From assembly GCF_000179915.2 (NCBI RefSeq), contig NC_014963.1, positions 496,001-560,000 of the forward strand: a stretch of DNA of 64,000 nucleotides, given 5' to 3'. The notes beneath the pieces were generated by a model. The model searched no databases. It was not told where the DNA came from and worked only from the letters and a program-made list of their open reading frames with translations. Source of the DNA: Terriglobus saanensis SP1PR4. GTDB lineage: Bacteria; Acidobacteriota; Terriglobia; Terriglobales; Acidobacteriaceae. The position numbers were made by a program, and so were the translations under genes. Below are positions 19,353-26,001 of this stretch, piece by piece; within the stretch, counting starts at the first letter, position 1; every line of letters begins with the position of its first letter.

Positions 19353-19398
19353 AGACCAGCCGAGCCTGATTGTAGAGGGAAGTTTCCGGAAGCACAGA

Positions 19399-19422
19399 AA
19401 GCCGCCGGGTTACCGGCGGCTT
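19399..19422 (-). terminator. Rho-independent terminator of rpmB
   Basis: Inverted repeat AAGCCGCCGG / CCGGCGGCTT with loop GTTA, followed on the minus strand by a T-rich stretch (TTTCTG). It lies 20 bases past the rpmB stop codon. Confidence 0.75.
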
Positions 19423-19442
19423 CTTCGTTACTTATAAGATCT

Positions 19443-19655
19443 TTACGCGGCTACAGCGACGCGAACGACGGCCTTGGTGACCTTGCCGGACTTGATGCAC
19501 TGGGTGCAGACGCGCACGCGCTTGTTTGCGCCGTTCACGACTGCCTTGACGGCCTGAAGATTCGGGTTCCAACGACGCTTGGTGACATTGTGCGCGTGCG
19601 AGATGTTGTTACCGAACTGAGGACCTTTACCGCAATACTGACAAACCTGTGCCAT
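19443..19655 (-). CDS. rpmB: 50S ribosomal protein L28
   Basis: A 70-residue large-subunit protein. The start [19 protein letters not shown] and the core [12 protein letters not shown] match bL28. It is the zinc-binding form: CxxC near the N-terminus and a second CxxC ([11 protein letters not shown]) near the C-terminus. It is monocistronic here, with about 197 bases of upstream non-coding DNA that must hold its promoter, and a strong terminator follows. C-plus and C-minus forms of L28 exist in bacteria; this is C-plus. Confidence 0.96.
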   Translation of the reverse strand: MAQVCQYCGKGPQFGNNISHAHNVTKRRWNPNLQAVKAVVNGANKRVRVCTQCIKSGKVTKAVVRVAVAA

Positions 19656-19852
19656 GACTTATGCTCCGAACGCCGTTTGGGACGTGGATGTTCTCGCAGT
19701 GGGAGCGCGATCCAAGGGTACAGGATGGGGCAGCTCGCTTCGGGGCGTACGGCGGAGTGGGTCGCGCCGGGCCTTCTGCGGAGTCTTCAGGATAGCGGAA
19801 ATCGGCGAGGGAGGCAAGAAAAGTTAGTTCTCTCTCTCTTGTGGCCTCGTCC

Positions 19853-20449
19853 TCAGGCTTTGAGCCGCGCTTTGAGGTAGCTCATCAGGAGCAGCTTGAA
19901 TTCTGCAACGATCTCCTGTTTTTCTTCAGGACTGGTCTCCAGATAAAGGGGATGCATGCCCTTCAGGACCTGGACGGTGACATTGGCGACGCGGAAGGAT
20001 TCCTCCAGCGTCATCTCCGGGAGTTTTTCGCGGAAGAGGGCGGCAAAGTGTTCGCGCAGCCAGCTTCTTCCGGAGGGGTCACGCTGGTTCCCCCGTGGGG
20101 TACCCAGCAGAGGGAAGTAAGCGGGGCGTTTTTCGATGTAATCGAGGACGATATCGAAGATCCGGTCGACGAGCTGCTTGATGCTTAGTTTTGAAGGGGT
20201 TGCGGTGAAAGGCGCCCAGCGCATCTTCATCTCATCGATGTACTGCTGCCGAAGCGCGTTCATGAGCGCTTCCTTATTCGGGAAGTACTGATACAGCGTT
20301 CCGATGGAGGCTTGGGCGAGCTCAGCAATCTGCGTCATGGTCGCGGCTTCGTAGCCCACGTCGGCCATCACGGAAGCGGCAGCTTCAAGGAGCTGGGAAA
20401 GACGCTTTTCCCCCCGCTCCTGCTGGGGATTGCGCCTTTGGTTTGACAT
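19853..20449 (-). CDS. TetR family repressor
   Basis: A 198-residue regulator with the TetR helix-turn-helix at residues about 15-60 (LLEAAASVMADVGYEAATMT, then IAELAQASIGTLYQYFPNKE) and a variable all-helical C-terminal ligand domain. The start at Met-SNQRRN is chosen because the domain then begins at the usual distance; in-frame ATGs at 20461 and 20467 would place the start inside an operator-like site. It is divergent from the isochorismatase-like/MFS genes, and two copies of GAGGA-N2-TCCTC lie between. It very probably represses itself and that cassette. The inducer is unknown. Confidence 0.9.
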   Translation of the reverse strand: MSNQRRNPQQERGEKRLSQLLEAAASVMADVGYEAATMTQIAELAQASIGTLYQYFPNKEALMNALRQQYIDEMKMRWAPFTATPSKLSIKQLVDRIFDIVLDYIEKRPAYFPLLGTPRGNQRDPSGRSWLREHFAALFREKLPEMTLEESFRVANVTVQVLKGMHPLYLETSPEEKQEIVAEFKLLLMSYLKARLKA

Positions 20450-20453
20450 TGTT

Positions 20454-20465
20454 GAGGACATCCTC
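20454..20465. promoter_or_regulatory. Operator-like half of paired TetR sites
   Basis: GAGGACATCCTC, the same GAGGA-N2-TCCTC core as the strong palindrome at 20484-20505, but without the outer arms. It sits next to the TetR start codon. The centres of the two sites are 35 bp apart. Confidence 0.6.
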
Positions 20466-20483
20466 ATATTCTAGACGAGAGAA

Positions 20484-20505
20484 AACCTGAGGATATCCTC
20501 AGGTT
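20484..20505. promoter_or_regulatory. 22-bp perfect palindrome, probable TetR operator
   Basis: A perfect 22-bp palindrome with core CCTGAGGATATCCTCAGG and flanking AA/TT. It lies 22 bases before the start codon of the isochorismatase-like gene, just upstream of its AGGAG ribosome site, the expected place for a repressor to block initiation. Confidence 0.75.
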
Positions 20506-20527
20506 ACGAATTGGACAGGAGAACCAC

Positions 20528-21094
20528 ATGGCATTGACCACACTGGACCCCAAGAGCGCACTGATCGTCATTGATCTGCAGAACGGCATCGTCACCTTGC
20601 CGGCCGCCGATCTCGTCGAACCGGTCATCAAGCACGCTGCTGCGCTCGTCGAAGCATTTCGTGCGCATAAGCTGCCAGTCGTCCTGGTCAATGTCGCCGG
20701 TGTCGCGCCGGGACGGTCGGAACGGGGACCGCGGATGGGGGATGCACCTCCCGCAGGATGGACTGATCTGATTCCTGAGCTGAACCAGCAGCCGGAAGAT
20801 CACACCGTGACGAAGAAGACCTGGGGAGCTTTCACAAACACGGGCCTCGCCGATTACCTGAAGGAAAAGGGCGTGACGCAGGTCGTGCTTGCGGGTGTGG
20901 CGACGAGCATCGGCGTAGAGTCCACCGCGCGCCAGGCCCAGGAGTTCGGGTTCAACGTCACGCTTGCTGTGGATGCGATGGCCGACCTGAACGCAGACGC
21001 GCACCTCAACAGCGTGACGCGGATCTTTCCAAGACTGGGTGAGACCGGCACAACGCAGGACGTCCTTGCTCTGCTTAAGACCACCCACGCCTGA
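20528..21094 (+). CDS. Isochorismatase-like hydrolase
   Basis: A 188-residue protein of the cysteine hydrolase / isochorismatase fold. The acid is Asp16 in LIVIDLQNGIV and the lysine is in TVTKKTWGAF (about residues 96-97). The position of the nucleophilic cysteine is Gly129 in GVATSIGVESTARQA, where amidase members have Cys. Isochorismatases such as PhzD and EntB also lack the Cys, so vinyl-ether or other non-amide chemistry is possible. AGGAG lies 7 bases upstream of the ATG. First gene of the TetR-controlled cassette; the MFS pump downstream suggests detoxification or secondary metabolite handling. Substrate unknown. Confidence 0.82.
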   Translation: MALTTLDPKSALIVIDLQNGIVTLPAADLVEPVIKHAAALVEAFRAHKLPVVLVNVAGVAPGRSERGPRMGDAPPAGWTDLIPELNQQPEDHTVTKKTWGAFTNTGLADYLKEKGVTQVVLAGVATSIGVESTARQAQEFGFNVTLAVDAMADLNADAHLNSVTRIFPRLGETGTTQDVLALLKTTHA

Positions 21095-21133
21095 CCTATC
21101 TGAAAAAACGCTTCGGCGTTCGAGGAGTCTGCA

Positions 21134-21463
21134 ATGGAATGGCATCATTACCTCTCGTATTTCTTTGGTGGCATGTTTCTCGCGAATGCCGTTCCACACT
21201 GTGTGAGCGGTCTCACGGGGCATCCTTTTCAAACCCCCTTTGCCACGCCGTCCGGTGAGGGGCTTTCGACCTCGACGGTGAATGTGCTTTGGGGGTTCTT
21301 CAATCTGGTGGTCGGCTATGTGCTGGTCTGCCGAGTTGGAAGCTTTGACCTTCATTCCACCAGCCATGTTGCCGCGTTGGGGCTGGGCAGTTTGCTTATA
21401 AGTCTTTTCACGGCACGCCACTTCGGCCGGTTCCATGGCGGCAACACGCCTGAGCAATCGTGA
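21134..21463 (+). CDS. Small integral membrane protein of unknown function
   Basis: A 109-residue protein with about three hydrophobic segments (residues 5-25, 48-68, 75-95) and a Gly/Pro/Thr-rich loop (GHPFQTPFATPSGEG). No family recognised with certainty. Its stop codon overlaps the start of the MFS gene by 4 bases (GTGA), so it is translationally coupled to the transporter and is part of the TetR cassette. Confidence 0.7.
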   Translation: MEWHHYLSYFFGGMFLANAVPHCVSGLTGHPFQTPFATPSGEGLSTSTVNVLWGFFNLVVGYVLVCRVGSFDLHSTSHVAALGLGSLLISLFTARHFGRFHGGNTPEQS

Positions 21464-22785
21464 AGCCTGTTGCCACGCCGGCGACTTCATCGGTAGCTTC
21501 GATGTCGCATGCGTGGCGCTCGCTGCGGCATCGCAACTTCCAGCTCTTCTTCTTTGGGCAGAGCATCTCCGTCATTGGCAACTGGATGACGCGGCTGGCG
21601 ACGAGTTGGCTCGTCTACCGGATGACGCATTCGGTCCTCCTTCTGGGCGTCGTGGGCTTTTCCGGACAGATTCTCTCGTTTTTGCTGGGGCCCGTTGCGG
21701 GCGTGTGGGTGGAGCGCCTCAATCGGCGCAAGTTGCTGGTGGCGACGCAGGCCGCCGCCGCCGTGCAATCGCTCGCGCTGGCGGCGCTTACTTTGACCCA
21801 CGTCATCACGCTATGGGAGGTCATCGTCCTCACGGCCATGCAAGGCCTGATCAACGCCTTCGACATGCCGGGGCGGCAGTCCTTCCTGGTGCAGATGGTC
21901 GAAGACCGCAATGATCTGAGTAATGCCATTGCCATCAACTCCTCCATGGCCAACGGAGCGCGGTTGATCGGTCCCGCCGTCGCCGGTTTGGTGGTGGGCG
22001 CCTTCGGCGAAGGCTGGTGTTTTCTTCTCGACGGCTTCAGCTACTTCGCTGTCATCGCTTCCTTGCTGCTGATGCACATCAAGCCCATGGAAGTCCGCCA
22101 CCGCACGAGCAGCATGCTGGAAGAGATGCGCGAAGGCTGGGACTACGTCCGCACCTTCCGCCCGATCCGCTCGATCCTTCTGCTTTTTGCGGTGGGAAGC
22201 ATGATGGGCTATTCGTACCCAGTGCTTCTGCCGTTCTTTGCGGCCCAGGTGCTGCACGGCGGAGCGACGACGCTGGGCTGGCTTACGGGAGCGTCGGGCG
22301 TGGGTGCAGTGGTCTCTGCGCTTTCGCTTGCAGTGCGCAAGTCGGTGGTAGGTCTAGTCCGCATGGTGCAGATCGCCTCCACTATGCTGGGATCCGCTCT
22401 GATCCTCTTCGGGTTCTCGCACACGCTGTGGATCTCGCTGGTGCTGATGGGCTTCGTCGGTTTTGGCCTGATCCAGACCGCGTCTGCGAGCAACACCATC
22501 ATCCAGTCGCTGGTGAAAGAGGGCATGCGCGCGCGGGTGATGGGGTACTACACGATGGCATTTTTCGGCTCCGCTCCGTTTGGAAGCCTGCTGGCCGGTG
22601 TGCTGGCGGCTCGCATCGGTGCTGCCCATACCGTGATGGTGACGGGAGCGTGCTGCGTTGCGGGTTCGGTGTGGTTCGCGCTGGAGTTGCCGAAGGTAAA
22701 AGCGGAGATGCGGCCGATCTACGAAGAGATGGGTCTGCTACCCGCGCAGCAGGAAGCAGCACTGGAAGCTGTCCCCGGGGCCTAG
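21460..22785 (+). CDS. MFS exporter (MFS_3 / enterobactin-exporter-like)
   Basis: A 441-residue major facilitator transporter with about 12 hydrophobic segments. The opening HAWRSLRHRNFQLFFFGQSI, then NWMTRLATSWLVYRMTHS, and the loop WVERLNRRKLLV are typical of the MFS_3 drug/siderophore exporter branch. GTG start in a GTGA overlap with the preceding gene; an ATG 14 codons later is the alternative. It is last in the TetR-regulated cassette, which fits induced efflux. Confidence 0.88.
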   Translation: MKPVATPATSSVASMSHAWRSLRHRNFQLFFFGQSISVIGNWMTRLATSWLVYRMTHSVLLLGVVGFSGQILSFLLGPVAGVWVERLNRRKLLVATQAAAAVQSLALAALTLTHVITLWEVIVLTAMQGLINAFDMPGRQSFLVQMVEDRNDLSNAIAINSSMANGARLIGPAVAGLVVGAFGEGWCFLLDGFSYFAVIASLLLMHIKPMEVRHRTSSMLEEMREGWDYVRTFRPIRSILLLFAVGSMMGYSYPVLLPFFAAQVLHGGATTLGWLTGASGVGAVVSALSLAVRKSVVGLVRMVQIASTMLGSALILFGFSHTLWISLVLMGFVGFGLIQTASASNTIIQSLVKEGMRARVMGYYTMAFFGSAPFGSLLAGVLAARIGAAHTVMVTGACCVAGSVWFALELPKVKAEMRPIYEEMGLLPAQQEAALEAVPGA

Positions 22786-22880
22786 CAGGTTTCCGTCCCG
22801 GCCAAATCAAGGACGTGGCCTCCGCGTTGCCCCACAAACCATGTGATCTAGATCAAGTATCAACAAGTGACTCGGCCTGA

Positions 22881-22893
22881 TATGGAGTGACCG
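22881..22893 (+). repeat. Subterminal inverted repeat, right end of the IS
   Basis: TATGGAGTGACCG, exact complement of 24433-24445. In transposase orientation this is the right end. Confidence 0.75.
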
Positions 22894-23223
22894 TGTCAAC
22901 ACCGCCAAATCTGTGGGTTTGTTTTTGTCGTTGTCGTTGCTTTCGTCCTTTCCCGAAGACAGAGCGAGCAGCAGTCGGGGCAGTTTTGAGCGACGATTGA
23001 TCAGTCTGATATTCGCGGGTCGAAACCGCATAATCATGATCCGTCGGGAGCTGCCTCTGACTGTTATCGCGAGTCCGGTTGAGCCTGTCGCATAGGCCGA
23101 GCGAGGGTTCTCCTTCGTGCTTGCCCTGGCTGCTGCTGGCTCTGTGTTCGAGATGGATGTCAGCGTTCATTGAAAGTGTTCTTGTCTTTTTCCTTCTTAG
23201 GAGGTTTTTCTTTTGCGTTATTG
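22894..23223 (-). ncRNA. Candidate guide (bridge/seek) RNA region in the IS right end
   Basis: About 330 bases between the transposase stop and the right inverted repeat, with no convincing gene. In IS1111-group elements the guide RNA that selects target and donor DNA is encoded in this interval. Short hairpin potentials are visible (GCCT/AGGC near 23083-23097; GCGG/CCGC near 23015-23029), but I did not fold it. The assignment rests on position, not on a recognised RNA sequence. Confidence 0.4.
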
Positions 23224-24351
23224 TCAGGCTGCAACTTGCTGCCTGGAGACAGTCTCTGCTCTGGTTCCAATAGCCCAGATAAAGCCCAGCAGCTCTCGAG
23301 CTACAGCTGTGACGATCTTCCTCTGATCCTTGCCGGCCGCGCCCAGCTTCATATATCGCTTATGCAACCGGTGTTGCGCCTTCCACGCAATCTCCTTGGT
23401 CTCTTGTGAAATGGTCTCCTGTCGTCTGCGCAGACCGTACCAGATACCTGGTGGACGACGATAGCTCCATGCGGCTTCGACAACGATGCGTCGGAGGTGC
23501 GCGTTGCCGGTCTTCGTGATGCCTCCGCGTCTGGTTCGCTTGCCGCTGGAATCCTCGCTCGGTACAACGCCGCAGTAACCCATCAGCTGGCGAGCGCTCT
23601 CAAAGCGAGATACCTGGCCCAACTCGCTCGCAATGGTGACCGCCGAGATATCTGCAATACCGCGCAGTGCCTGTAGATCGTTGATGACTTGTTGCAGCGC
23701 CGGAGATGCCAGCTTCACCGCTTCCATGATGGCTTGCTCCAGTCGTGCGACCCGCTCCCGCATGTGCTCGACCTCGTGCAGATAATCCTGGCGCGTAGAC
23801 TCTTGCGCGATCTGGGTGAAACGCAGCTGCGCGACCCAGATTAGATAGGGTCGTGTCCACGGCCTGACTCCGGTCGGTGGACGCTGACCGGAGCGCAGAA
23901 GGAACTTGCTCAAGCGATGCCGCGCTCGGGTCTGATCCTGCTTGGCTGCCTCGCGGGCTCGCACCAAATCGCGTAACGCTTCCGACCCCTCATCCGGAAC
24001 CCACACCGCCGTCAGATCCCCGGACCGATAGCACCGTGCCAGCTTCTCAGCATCCCGCCGGTCCGTCTTCACTCGATCGCCAGCCTTGACTGGTACCAGC
24101 GTAGGTGCCACAACCTCGCACTCGACGCCCAGTTCCGCGAGCTGCCAGTACACGACGTAGCCCGTCGGCCCGGCTTCATAACAGGCTCTCAACTTGGCGG
24201 CCGGACCAAGCTTCTTGATCAACCTGCGGATAGACTCAGCACGGTTGGGAATCGTTCCCAGGCTCCGAACCTCACCTTCCGGCTCCGCGACCGCCACGGC
24301 GATCGTCTCAGCATGGACATCCAAACCTAGAAATCGTACCTTCTCCTTCAT
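23224..24351 (-). CDS. IS110-family transposase
   Basis: A 375-residue DEDD/serine recombinase-type transposase. The N-terminal RuvC-like DEDD domain is visible as FLGLDVHAETIAVAVAEPEG, the acid in CYEAGPTGY, and DRVKTDRRDAEKLAR. After a coiled linker the C-terminal domain has LRGIADISAVTIASELG and VPSEDSSGKRTRRGGITKTG, where a Ser in this region is the second catalytic centre of the family. Length is normal for IS110 (about 340-400) and there is no internal stop, so the element may be active. It moves its DNA with a guide RNA encoded by the element. Confidence 0.95.
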   Translation of the reverse strand: MKEKVRFLGLDVHAETIAVAVAEPEGEVRSLGTIPNRAESIRRLIKKLGPAAKLRACYEAGPTGYVVYWQLAELGVECEVVAPTLVPVKAGDRVKTDRRDAEKLARCYRSGDLTAVWVPDEGSEALRDLVRAREAAKQDQTRARHRLSKFLLRSGQRPPTGVRPWTRPYLIWVAQLRFTQIAQESTRQDYLHEVEHMRERVARLEQAIMEAVKLASPALQQVINDLQALRGIADISAVTIASELGQVSRFESARQLMGYCGVVPSEDSSGKRTRRGGITKTGNAHLRRIVVEAAWSYRRPPGIWYGLRRRQETISQETKEIAWKAQHRLHKRYMKLGAAGKDQRKIVTAVARELLGFIWAIGTRAETVSRQQVAA

Positions 24352-24432
24352 GACCGGCTTCCTTCCGCTTGTGGCTCTGAACTGCGCGCCCTTCGACGCT
24401 CACAGCTTAACCCACGGTCGGCGCATCGGCGC

Positions 24433-24445
24433 CGGTCACTCCATA
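24433..24445 (-). repeat. Subterminal inverted repeat, left end of the IS
   Basis: CGGTCACTCCATA on the plus strand, matching 22881-22893 in inverse orientation, about 80 bases upstream of the transposase start. A 6-bp stem (ACTGAC / GTCAGT, 24445-24463) begins at the outer edge of this repeat and may mark a hairpin target. Confidence 0.75.
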
Positions 24446-24613
24446 CTGACTGTAATCGTCAGTTGAGAACCGCCTGCTCTACACGTGGTCCGGATGGAAT
24501 GATAGCGCGTGGTAGAAGCGCCCATGAGAGGCGCGCCCGATGGCTTTCTTAAGCGGATCGACGCAGGATAAAGGACATTATCATGCGTAAGAATCACTGC
24601 CTTGTAGAGACTC

Positions 24614-25487
24614 CTATTCAACCTTGACCGGAAGCCCTGCAATATAGAGGGAGGCAATTTTATCGACGAAGGTTTGAGGCGATCCGCCCATAAGATTTGT
24701 CAGCACGATGATCTTTAGGTCGTCGTCTGGATAGACGAACACTGTGAACCGTTCTCCACCCACAGGAGTGATGGCACGGTGAGAGCTACGTCGCATGACT
24801 GGCCAGCCGAGCGAAGCCACACGAGGTGTGACATCCGTGGAATCGCCGTAGCTGGTTCCTTTCATGGCAACAACGTCAAACTGTCGCTGTTGCACAAAGC
24901 TGGCAAAGGTTTCGCCCGTGAGCTTCGCTATGATCTTCCCCATGACGACATAGTTAGTCTGGGTGTAGGCAAACTGCGTTCCAGGGGCGAACTGCAGGGG
25001 AAGTGTCTGCACCTTTGCCCAAGCGCCCTCCGCCGTTCCGTCGCCGATCAGCCGAACGTTGTCGTCTACGATCTCGGGGAGGCCGGAGGTGTGCGTGAGA
25101 ATCTGCCGGACGGTGATGTTCTGCCAAGAAGTGAGAAGCCCGCCGAGATATCCCGAGAGCGGAGCGTCGAGGTTGAGCTTTCCGGCCTCGACAAGTTGCA
25201 TTGCTGCGACGCCAGTGAATGCCTTACTCATCGAGTTGATGCGAAATATCGTTTGATCCGTCATGGGTACGGAGTTCTCGACGTTGGCTAGGCCGTAGGC
25301 ACCTGTAAAGACAATTTTGTGATGCCGAACAATCGTCAACTGGAAGCCCGGGAACCCCGTGAGACTGCATCTGCGGCCGGACCAGATGTTCAATCCTGTC
25401 TGCCTCGGCGCTGGTCTCCGTCCTGGAGGCGGCCTGGGCGTGAGACACAGCAAAAGTTAGTGATACCCAAAAGCACAACGAAGACAA
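24614..25487 (-). pseudogene. Serine hydrolase, beta-lactamase / PBP-like family, frameshifted
   Basis: A relic of an exported class-C-beta-lactamase-like hydrolase. The N-terminus with a signal peptide (VSLTFAVSHAQAAS) reads in one frame up to HGVPG near 25346, and the rest (FQLTIVRHHKIVFTGAYGL) continues in another; one extra base in the GGGCTTCC stretch explains the shift. The SxxK motif (NSMSKAF) and the YxN-like YTQTNY are present. The body is also too short: sequence jumps from a mid-domain segment (YGDSTDVTPRVAS) to a near-C-terminal one (GWPVMRRSSHRA) near 24810, suggesting a deletion of roughly 80-100 codons (inferred from the usual family layout). It ends about 170 bases from the IS. 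Confidence 0.75.
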
Positions 25488-25848
25488 CGGCGAACTGTTT
25501 GATTCTCAAGGTTACCTACTCTACCCCCAAAACCAATTGAGCGTTCCTCAGAGGAATCTAGCAGGTCTGGTCAGACCACTTCCCTTCAATCCCTCAGGAT
25601 CTTCGAAAAAAACAGAAGTAAAGGTGAACTGCGCGGAAGAGAATCCTCTTTGGTTTCAAAACCAAAGACGTGCATTGTTGGACATCCGAAAGGTTCCAAC
25701 CGCAAATCTCAAGAAGCGCATACTCGCCAATGCACTCATTGATGCCGGTCTTCGAATATATTCAAAAAATAACGGATTCCAGTTTGCCGCAGATGCCAGT
25801 CCGATCGGCAGTATCCCGTTCGTTACCTGGCGCTTATGGAACAAGTCG
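25488..25848. other. AT-richer intergenic stretch without a convincing gene
   Basis: Between the pseudogene and the transporter promoter. A 122-codon open frame (25537-25905, plus) starts with TTG, has no ribosome site and no recognisable family, and overlaps the palindrome at 25849. I do not call it as a gene. Confidence 0.5.
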
Positions 25849-25868
25849 TCTGTCCATTTACGGACAGA
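25849..25868. promoter_or_regulatory. Inverted repeat, candidate activator site
   Basis: TCTGTCC-N6-GGACAGA, a 7-bp-arm palindrome, with a further half-site GCGGACAGT at about 25880. It sits about 80-100 bases upstream of the candidate sigma-54 promoter, the usual distance for an enhancer-binding protein. Confidence 0.5.
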
Positions 25869-25947
25869 ATCGCTAATTGCGGACAGTTACTCCTCAAATG
25901 AATAATTCTACAAATAAAAGAATGAGCGAGTTCCAACCATTCTGCTT

Positions 25948-25963
25948 TGGTAGCCAAGATGCT
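25948..25963 (+). promoter_or_regulatory. Candidate sigma-54 (-24/-12) promoter
   Basis: TGGTAGCCAAGATGCT has the invariant GG-N10-GC spacing (GG at 25949-25950, GC at 25961-25962) and agrees with the consensus TGG and TGC cores. The ribosome site AAGGAGA and ATG 26002 follow at suitable distance. Confidence 0.5.
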
Positions 25964-26001
25964 CTTGATAAGGGCTTACGGCAGCAAAAGGAGAACTGAG
26001 C

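Larger units (their letters stand above)
22881..24445 (-). mobile_element. IS110-family insertion sequence, IS1111-like group
   Basis: A complete-looking element of about 1.57 kb. The transposase gene (23224-24351) is flanked by a 13-bp inverted repeat: TATGGAGTGACCG at 22881-22893 and its complement at 24433-24445. IS1111-group elements are distinguished from other IS110 members by short subterminal inverted repeats, and a left end of about 95 bp plus a right end of about 340 bp fit. A 4-base direct repeat CTGA abuts both outer edges and may include the crossover core. True ends probably lie a few bases outside the repeats. The right-hand flank is downstream of the MFS gene; the other side is a damaged beta-lactamase-family gene. 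Confidence 0.8.

Noticed and set aside
22853-23170. 105-codon minus-strand open frame downstream of the transposase
   Set aside because: Polar, low-complexity product with no family; it crosses the IS inverted repeat and fits better as guide-RNA region.
23170-23409. Plus-strand open frame beginning like a lipoprotein (hydrophobic run then SGC)
   Set aside because: TTG start without a ribosome site; it runs into the 3' end of the transposase gene on the other strand and lies in the IS right end, so the lipobox is probably chance.
25537-25905. 122-codon open frame upstream of the ADOP gene
   Set aside because: TTG start, no ribosome site, no recognisable domain, and it overlaps the regulatory palindrome.
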